Assembly: GCF_026017845.1 (NCBI RefSeq)
Contig: NZ_CP100416.1
Coordinates: 10,262,081 to 10,326,080, forward strand
Direction: 5' to 3'
DNA: 64,000 nucleotides
Source of the DNA: Amycolatopsis mediterranei
Lineage (GTDB): Bacteria; Actinomycetota; Actinomycetes; Mycobacteriales; Pseudonocardiaceae
Below, in pieces: positions 58,792-64,000 of the stretch (position 1 is the first letter of the stretch; every line of letters begins with the position of its first letter). Below the pieces are notes generated by a model. That model was given only the letters and a program-made list of their open reading frames with translations. It made no database searches and had not been told where the DNA came from. The position numbers were made by a program, and so were the translations under genes.

Positions 58792-59217
58792 TCAGCGGAC
58801 CAGCCCCAGCAGCTTCTCGACGTGGACGGTCAGCAGCACCCGCTGGTCGGTGACCATGGCCGCGCGGTACTCGGCCCAGTCCGGGTGCTCGCCCGCCGCG
58901 CACCGGTAGTAGTCGACCAGCGCCTCCACCGTGTCGTCGTCCGGCGCGGCCGCCGGCGCCGTGAGCGAAGCTCGCCCCTCGGCGACGACGTAGCTCCAGC
59001 CGTCCTCGCTGCCCACGTGGAACGTCACCCGCGGGTCCCGGCGCATGTTCTTCGTCTTGGCCCGGGTCTCGGTGATCGACGCGATCAGCGTCGCCGGTTC
59101 CGGGTCGTATCGGTAGGTGATCGTGGACAGCTGCGGCCGGCCGTCGCGGCGGATCGTGGCGAGGACGCCGTGGCGGCGGGCGGCGAGGAAGTCCTTCAGC
59201 GCTGTGTCGTCGGTCAT
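58792..59217 (-). CDS. PPOX-class F420-dependent reductase-like protein
   Basis: The 141-residue split-barrel protein has LKDFLAARRHGVLATIRRDGRPQLSTITYRYDP, RAKTKNMRRDPRVTFHVG and WSYVVAEGRASLT. This is the pattern of F420-binding pyridoxamine-oxidase-like proteins in actinobacteria (TIGR03618-like). It likely reduces or binds a small molecule with F420. It is intact, in contrast to the broken relative at 49686-50048. The ATG at 59217 is chosen. Confidence 0.87.
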   Translation of the reverse strand: MTDDTALKDFLAARRHGVLATIRRDGRPQLSTITYRYDPEPATLIASITETRAKTKNMRRDPRVTFHVGSEDGWSYVVAEGRASLTAPAAAPDDDTVEALVDYYRCAAGEHPDWAEYRAAMVTDQRVLLTVHVEKLLGLVR

Positions 59218-59361
59218 ACCCTTCTCAACCCGCCGCGGGCGCCGTTGTTCCGACGGCAACCCCGGAGAAATGTGCTTGCATACGACAACTAAAGTGTGTT
59301 CTGCCACATCACGAGGTACCCCGCTTGCATAACCGCTCATGAAGGCACATCCTTGCCTGAG

Positions 59362-59373
59362 GCAACTAGTTGC
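59362..59373. promoter_or_regulatory. MarR-type palindrome upstream of the MarR-MFS operon
   Basis: GCAACTAGTTGC is a perfect 12-base palindrome 30 bases before the MarR start. Partial relatives occur nearby (TTGCATACGACAACTA around 59277-59292 and TTGCCTGAGGCAAC at 59353-59366). MarR proteins usually bind such palindromes to repress their own operon. Confidence 0.65.
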
Positions 59374-59403
59374 AGTCGCCAACCAAAGCCTTGAAGGATC
59401 ACC

Positions 59404-59934
59404 ATGGCACCGAACAACTCCGCCACCCGGCCGAAGGCCGAACTGGACCTCGCCGACCAGCTCGGGCACGAACTCGTGCGCCTGGTCCGGCTGATCAACA
59501 AGGCGAAGTCGCAGGTCTCCAAGCTGGGTCCGGACGGCATCGAGCGGGCGGCGTACGCGATCCTCTTCACCCTCATCCACGAGGGCCCGCAGCGCACCAG
59601 CAAGCTGGCCGAGTCGCTCCACTCCGAGATCTCCACGATCAGCAGGCAGTCGAGCTCGCTCGTGCAGCACGGCCTGGTCGAGCGCCAGGCCGACCCGGAA
59701 GACGGGCGCGCCTGCCTGCTCGCGCCGACGACCGAGGGCATGCGGGTGTTCGAACAGAACCGCAAGCAGCGCAACCAGTGGCTGGCCGAGGTGCTCGGGG
59801 ACTGGACCGACGGGGACATCCAGACCCTGAACCGCCTCTTCAGCCGGCTCAACACAGGTATCGAGAACCACTCTCCACAGCTGGCCGACGCGCACGCGTC
59901 CGCCGGTGCACCGGCCAAGGGGGCCAACGCATGA
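59404..59934 (+). CDS. MarR-family transcriptional regulator
   Basis: The 176-residue protein has the MarR winged helix: AYAILFTLIHEGPQRTSKLAESLHSEISTISRQSSSLVQHGLVERQADPEDGRACLLAPT. It is followed, with an ATGA overlap, by an efflux-type transporter, the classic pairing in which the drug or metabolite releases the repressor. A perfect palindrome lies in its promoter. An Ala-rich tail of about 20 residues is disordered. Confidence 0.92.
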   Translation: MAPNNSATRPKAELDLADQLGHELVRLVRLINKAKSQVSKLGPDGIERAAYAILFTLIHEGPQRTSKLAESLHSEISTISRQSSSLVQHGLVERQADPEDGRACLLAPTTEGMRVFEQNRKQRNQWLAEVLGDWTDGDIQTLNRLFSRLNTGIENHSPQLADAHASAGAPAKGANA

Positions 59935-62522
59935 GCACCACCGTCGAACAACCGATCGTGGCGAAGGAACCACCACGGCTGAGCCACCGCCAGATCGTCA
60001 CGATCCTGAGCGGCCTGATGTGCGGCATGTTCCTCGCCGCGCTCGACCAGACGATCGTCGGCACGTCGATCGTCAAGATCGCCAACGACTTGCACGGCTT
60101 CGACCTGCAGGCCTGGGCGACCACGGCGTACCTGATCACCTCGACGATCGTCACGCCGATCTACGGCAAGCTGTCGGACATCTACGGCCGCAAGCCGTTC
60201 TACCTGGCCGCGATCACGATCTTCGTCGCCGGTTCGCTGGCCTCGGCCTTCGCGCAGTCGATGTACCAGCTGGCCGCGTTCCGCGCGGTGCAGGGCCTCG
60301 GCGCCGGCGGCCTGATGTCGCTGGCCATGACCATCCTCGGCGACATCGTGCCGCCACGGGAACGGGCCAAGTACCAGGGCTACATCCTCGCTGTGTTCGG
60401 CCTGTCCACCGTGCTGGGCCCGGTGCTGGGCGGCTTCTTCGCCGGCATCGAGCACGCCGGCAGCATCTTCGGCTACGACATCCACGGCTGGCGCTGGGTC
60501 TTCCTGATCAACGTCCCGATCGGCATCCTCGCGCTGTTCGTCGTCGCCCGGGTGCTGAACGTGCCGCACATCCCGCAGAAGCACAAGATCGACTGGTGGG
60601 GCGCCCTCGCTCTGGTCGTCGCGGTCGTGCCGTTCCTGATCGTCGCCGAGCAGGGCCAGAAGTGGGGCTGGGGCGACGGCAAGTCGATCCTCTGCTACGT
60701 CGTCGGCGGCGTCGGCGTGATCGCGTTCATCGCGGTCGAACGGTGGATGCAGGACGCCGCGCTGATCCCGCTGCGGCTGTTCAAGAACTCGACGTTCACC
60801 GTGGCGATCATCGGCGGTGTCATCGTCGGTGTCGCGATGTTCGGTGCGATCACCATGATCCCGCAGTTCCTGCAGGTCGTGCAGGGCAAGACGCCGACCG
60901 AGTCCGGGCTGCTGATGCTGCCGCTGATGGCGGGCATCATGACCAGCTCGATCGTCTCCGGGCGGATCACCGGCAAGACCGGTCGCTACAAGGTCTTCCC
61001 GATCGTGGGCACCCTCATGATCGCCGCCGGTGCGTTCTTCTTCGCGCAGGTCGACTACGACTCGCCACTGTGGCACCCGCTGGTCGCGGCCGCCATCATC
61101 GGCCTCGGCCTCGGCCAGTGCATGCAGACGCTGATCATCGCGGTGCAGAACGCGGGCCCGCGCAGTGACATGGGTGTCTCGACCGCGGCGGCGACGTTCT
61201 TCCGCCAGATCGGTGGTACCGCCGGTGTCGCGATCTTCCTGACCGTCCTGTTCAACACCCTGCGGCCCAACATCACCAAGGCGTTCGGCGGGCAGCTGCC
61301 GCCCGGCGCCGGCGCGAGCGTCGGCAACCTGTCCGAGAACACCAGCGTGATCCAGTCCCTGCCGGAGGCGATCAAGACGCCGATCCTGATCGGCTTCACC
61401 GACTCGATCACCACGGTGTTCTACATCGCCGGTGCGGTCGCCCTGCTGGCCACGGTGGTCCTCCTGTTCATGAAGGAGATCCCGCTGACCAACGCGGCCC
61501 CGGCCGCGGCGGCCATGGAGGGCGGCGAGGCGCTGCTCGAGGCGGACGACCACGCCGACGAGCCCACCGAGATCGTCGAGCCGGTCCGCCCGGCCGACCG
61601 CGAGCCGGCGCTCGTCGGCAGCGGTGGCAAGCACGCGCTGAGCACCAACGGGCACGGTGACTACCAGGCCGTGTCGGGTGCGCTGCCGATCACGAACTCC
61701 CTCGCGGACGCCGAGATCGACGTCCCCGTCGGCGCCGGCGGCCTGCCGGTGACCGGCCACGTCCGGCGCCAGGACGGCAGCCACGTGCCGGGTGCCGCGC
61801 TGACCCTGATCGACCAGCGCGGCCGCCAGGTCGCGCGGGCCACCGGTGCCGCGGACGGCAGCTACTCGGTGCCCAGCCAGGGCCCGGGCGCGTACGTCCT
61901 CATCGTGTCGGCCCACGGCCACCAGCCGCAGGCCTCCAGCGTCGTGATCAGCAACGGGCCGGCGACGGTCGACGTGACGCTCACCGGGTCCGGCGAGCTG
62001 ACCGGCACCGTGCGGGCGGCCGCGACCGGCCAGCCGCTGCCGAACGTGACGGTGACGCTGACCGACGGCCGCGGCGAGGTGAACGGCGCGTTCATCACGA
62101 CCACCGACGGCACCTACGCCTTCGTCGGGGTCGGCGCCGGGGCGTACACCCTGGTCGCCAGCGGCGCGGGCTACCGGCCCTTCGCGGTGACGCTGACCGT
62201 GCCCGACAGCGGCGTCCTGCGGCACGACGTCGAGCTCGCCAGCTCGGTGCTGCTCGCCGGCACCGCGCGGACCGAGGGCGACCGGGTGGTCCCGGACGCG
62301 CGGATCACCGTGCTCGACGCCGAAGGCAACGTGGCCGCGGTCGCGCGGACCGACGGCGAAGGCCGGTACCTGGTCAGCGACCTGCCCGCGGGCGCGTACA
62401 CCGTGGTCGCGAGCGGCTACCCGCCGGCGACCAGCCAGGTGGAGCTGACCGGCGGCGAGGCGGCCCACGACGTCCGGCTGAGCTACGACCAGGCCCTCGA
62501 CGAGCTGGTCGACCGGTCATGA
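59931..62522 (+). CDS. DHA2 (14-helix) MFS exporter fused to three carboxypeptidase-regulatory-like repeats
   Basis: The 863-residue protein has a complete DHA2/EmrB-type transporter (residues about 20-525): FLAALDQTIVGTSIVKIANDLHG, YGKLSDIYGRKPFYLAAI, LGPVLGGFFAGIEHAG and a late FMKEIPL end. A linker of about 70 residues follows. Three repeats (about 605-690, 690-775, 775-855) then show the pattern LxGxVxxxDGxxVPGAxLTLxDxxGxxxAxAxTxADGxYxxxxxxxGxYxLVxSAxGYxP, the CarboxypepD_reg fold. In DHA2 proteins the C-terminus is normally cytoplasmic, so these usually extracellular domains would be inside. It is coupled to the YceI gene by an ATGA overlap. Confidence 0.87.
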   Translation: MSTTVEQPIVAKEPPRLSHRQIVTILSGLMCGMFLAALDQTIVGTSIVKIANDLHGFDLQAWATTAYLITSTIVTPIYGKLSDIYGRKPFYLAAITIFVAGSLASAFAQSMYQLAAFRAVQGLGAGGLMSLAMTILGDIVPPRERAKYQGYILAVFGLSTVLGPVLGGFFAGIEHAGSIFGYDIHGWRWVFLINVPIGILALFVVARVLNVPHIPQKHKIDWWGALALVVAVVPFLIVAEQGQKWGWGDGKSILCYVVGGVGVIAFIAVERWMQDAALIPLRLFKNSTFTVAIIGGVIVGVAMFGAITMIPQFLQVVQGKTPTESGLLMLPLMAGIMTSSIVSGRITGKTGRYKVFPIVGTLMIAAGAFFFAQVDYDSPLWHPLVAAAIIGLGLGQCMQTLIIAVQNAGPRSDMGVSTAAATFFRQIGGTAGVAIFLTVLFNTLRPNITKAFGGQLPPGAGASVGNLSENTSVIQSLPEAIKTPILIGFTDSITTVFYIAGAVALLATVVLLFMKEIPLTNAAPAAAAMEGGEALLEADDHADEPTEIVEPVRPADREPALVGSGGKHALSTNGHGDYQAVSGALPITNSLADAEIDVPVGAGGLPVTGHVRRQDGSHVPGAALTLIDQRGRQVARATGAADGSYSVPSQGPGAYVLIVSAHGHQPQASSVVISNGPATVDVTLTGSGELTGTVRAAATGQPLPNVTVTLTDGRGEVNGAFITTTDGTYAFVGVGAGAYTLVASGAGYRPFAVTLTVPDSGVLRHDVELASSVLLAGTARTEGDRVVPDARITVLDAEGNVAAVARTDGEGRYLVSDLPAGAYTVVASGYPPATSQVELTGGEAAHDVRLSYDQALDELVDRS

Positions 62523-63340
62523 CCGGTCTGCGCGCGACCCTCCGCACGGCCGAGGGCTGGGCGGTGGAGCACGCGGTGCTCACCGTCACCGACCCGGCCG
62601 GGCGGCAGGTCGCCCGCCAGCCGGCGGACGTCCGCGGGGAAGTCGTCACCGACGCGCTCGCGCCGGGTGTCTACACCGCTGTCGTCACCGCGGCCGGGTA
62701 CACCCCGGTCGCGCGGACGGCCCAGATCGCCTCGGACGGCAGCGGCTCGCTCGGCGACGTCGTGCTGGCTCCGGTCGCCGAGGCGATCGAGCTGCCGCCC
62801 GCCGGGCCGTGGGTGATCGACCCGATCCACTCGTCGGTCATGGCGACCGCGCGGCACCTGGGCATCGCGAGCATCAAGGCGCGGTTCCCGGACGTCTCGG
62901 GCCGGATCGAGATCGGCCGCCCGGCCGAGCGGTCGTCGGTGCACGCCGAAATCAAGGCGGCGAGCATCGAAACCGGCATCAAGATGCGCGACGACCACCT
63001 GCGCTCGCCGGACTTCCTCGACGTCGACGTGCACCCGGTGATCACCTTCACCAGCACGGGAATGCGGCAGCTCGGGGTGGACTCGTGGACGCTGCTGGGA
63101 GACCTCACGCTGCACGGCGAACACCGGCAGATCGAGCTGGCGCTCACCTACGGCGGCTGGGGCCCGGACCCGTGGGGTGGCGTGCGCGCCGCGTTCCACG
63201 CCGAGACGACGCTGCACCGCAACGACTTCGCGATCAACTACGGCGCGCTGGCCCGCGCCGGCGTCGCGGTGGTCGGTACGACGGTGAAGATCGAGCTGGA
63301 CATCGAAGCGGTGCAAGGCGAGTCGCTGCCGCAGTTCTGA
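62519..63340 (+). CDS. YceI-family protein with N-terminal carboxypeptidase-regulatory-like repeat
   Basis: The 273-residue protein begins with one repeat of the kind found in the preceding transporter (residues 1-90: ATLRTAEGWAVEHAVLTVTDPAGRQ, APGVYTAVVTAAGYTPVA). A YceI lipocalin-like domain follows: WVIDPIHSSVMATARHLGIASIKARFPDVSG, IKMRDDHLRSPDFLDVDVHPVITFTS, LLGDLTLHGEHRQIELAL, RNDFAIN. YceI proteins bind isoprenoid or lipid chains in an internal barrel. There is no signal peptide. The shared repeat and ATGA overlap suggest that it works physically with the transporter. Confidence 0.87.
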   Translation: MTGLRATLRTAEGWAVEHAVLTVTDPAGRQVARQPADVRGEVVTDALAPGVYTAVVTAAGYTPVARTAQIASDGSGSLGDVVLAPVAEAIELPPAGPWVIDPIHSSVMATARHLGIASIKARFPDVSGRIEIGRPAERSSVHAEIKAASIETGIKMRDDHLRSPDFLDVDVHPVITFTSTGMRQLGVDSWTLLGDLTLHGEHRQIELALTYGGWGPDPWGGVRAAFHAETTLHRNDFAINYGALARAGVAVVGTTVKIELDIEAVQGESLPQF

Positions 63341-63354
63341 GTCTCGACGGTCGG

Positions 63355-63383
63355 AGGCCCTCTCACCGCTGATGAGGGGGCCT
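63355..63383 (+). terminator. Terminator hairpin after yceI-like gene
   Basis: AGGCCCTCTCA (63355-63365) pairs with TGAGGGGGCCT (63373-63383), one G-U pair included, around the loop CCGCTGA. It lies 15 bases after the stop. A GGTGAGAG sequence follows that can pair weakly with CTCTCACC. Confidence 0.72.
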
Positions 63384-63470
63384 TCACCGTTGGTGAGAGC
63401 TGAATCTTCGGGCGAGCTCGATTTGCCCGTTCGCCGTGGCCCGTTCACCCGGGCCACGTAGGCTCGCGGT

Positions 63471-64000
63471 GTGAACGTCGTGAGCATCGAGGCCGCGGGC
63501 GTCGGCGTGAGCTGGCTGGACACCGCCGGACCGCTGCTCGTCTGGGTGATCGTGCTGAGCTTCGTGCTGGTCGAGTGCGCGCTGATCGTCGGGCTGTTCC
63601 TGCCCGGCGATTCGCTCCTGTTCGGGGCGGGTGTGGTGCTCGCGCAGCACGGTTCGGACGCCAACGCGTGGTTCCTGTCGGGCGCCGCGCTGATCGTCGC
63701 CGTCCTCGGCAACCAGATCGGCTACTTCATCGGCCGCAAGAGCGGGACGAAGCTGATCGCCCGCCGCGACGGCAAGGTGCTGAACCGCCACAACCTCGAG
63801 CGCGCGCAACGGTTCCTGGACCGCCGGGGCTTCTTCGCGATCGTGGCGGCCCGCTGGATCCCGTGGATCCGCACGCTGGCCCCGCTGATCGCGGGCGCCG
63901 CAAGGATGGACCAGCGCCGGTTCCTGGTGGCGACGACGCTCGGCGGGCTGCTCTGGGTGCCGACGCTGGTGCTGCTCGGCTACTACGGCGCCGGCCTGCT
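63471..64000 (+). CDS. DedA-family membrane protein, 3' end outside the window
   Basis: The visible 176 codons give IVLSFVLVECALIVGLFLPGDSLLFGAGVVLA, LGNQIGYFIGRKSGTKLI and FFAIVAARWIPWIRTLAPLIAGAARMDQRRFLVATTLGGLLWVPTLVLLG, the DedA motifs with the Arg-Trp-Ile-Pro and Arg-Thr-Leu pair. It is only partly similar to the DedA at 55915-56616. It should function in lipid or membrane homeostasis. The start is a GTG; a second GTG nine bases on is possible. Confidence 0.88.
   Translation, partial: MNVVSIEAAGVGVSWLDTAGPLLVWVIVLSFVLVECALIVGLFLPGDSLLFGAGVVLAQHGSDANAWFLSGAALIVAVLGNQIGYFIGRKSGTKLIARRDGKVLNRHNLERAQRFLDRRGFFAIVAARWIPWIRTLAPLIAGAARMDQRRFLVATTLGGLLWVPTLVLLGYYGAGL

Noticed and set aside
59337..62468. 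A 1043-codon minus-strand open frame
   Set aside because: It is the antisense shadow of the MFS-repeat fusion, whose motifs and start overlap are convincing.
1..64000. Biosynthetic gene cluster, prophage or integrative element
   Set aside because: No megasynthase, integrase, tRNA attachment site, phage structural gene or conjugation gene is seen; the glycosyltransferase and exporters are isolated.

Overview
The window comes from a high-GC actinobacterium, most likely a member of the Pseudonocardiales close to Amycolatopsis. This rests on very high GC in third codon positions, frequent GTG starts, an EspG/PPE/DUF3558 type VII secretion module, F420-type oxidoreductases, a DUF574 methyltransferase and a DasR-type operator. 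It also rests on two families of short dispersed palindromes, one built on GAATGACTCATTC and one on CGGGGCGAAGCCCCG. Genus assignment is inference. No rRNA, tRNA, CRISPR array, insertion sequence transposase, phage gene or secondary-metabolite megasynthase was seen.

Layout. 1-959: two tandem amino-acid-type substrate-binding lipoproteins (one cut by the window edge). 1111-6378: purB, then a sugar-acid locus (galactonate dehydratase DgoD, an SDR, a lactonase and a GntR/FCD regulator) around an AT-rich palindrome. 6360-12352: TetR, an overlapping SigE-type sigma/membrane-protein pair, threonine aldolase, a HAD hydrolase, a DUF574 methyltransferase, a small membrane protein and an aminotransferase. 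12362-17445: an orphan ESX-substrate module (WXG-like protein, DUF3558 lipoprotein, PPE protein, EspG chaperone, second WXG-like protein, WXG-SLT lytic transglycosylase) without secretion machinery. 17568-25069: purD, secreted glycerophosphodiesterase, beta-lactamase-fold hydrolase, APC permease, a membrane protein and an OmpA-like lipoprotein. 25379-27579: a coupled PfkB-kinase/GTP cyclohydrolase II pair. 27662-38091: AAHS and CPA1 transporters, an LLM oxidoreductase, OsmC, purA, secreted HNH nuclease, a glycosyltransferase and a large FAD/NAD(P)-binding protein. 38399-47705: MFS exporter, GGDEF protein, TetR/lipase pair, membrane proteins, class II fructose-bisphosphate aldolase and a second LLM enzyme. 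47781-53108: AKR, SDR, Baeyer-Villiger-type monooxygenase and three damaged genes. 53103-64000: YCII, sigma factor, nagA with a dre operator, DedA, VapBC-like pair, GlcD-type oxidase, PPOX protein, MarR/MFS/YceI operon and a second, truncated DedA.

The most notable signals are as follows. (1) A mobile-looking palindromic element has five copies. One is read in frame inside an ESX-module protein, one sits inside a broken PPOX gene, and a tandem pair separates a good ribosome-binding site and TTG start from the reading frame of a small gene; deleting exactly the two 62-bp units restores that frame. (2) A monooxygenase operon contains three genes decaying side by side. (3) A long perfect hairpin covers the start codons of a serine hydrolase gene. 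(4) A kinase with an unrecognised N-terminal domain is translationally coupled to a GTP cyclohydrolase II. (5) A drug-exporter-type MFS protein carries three carboxypeptidase-regulatory-like repeats and is coupled to a YceI protein with a similar repeat.
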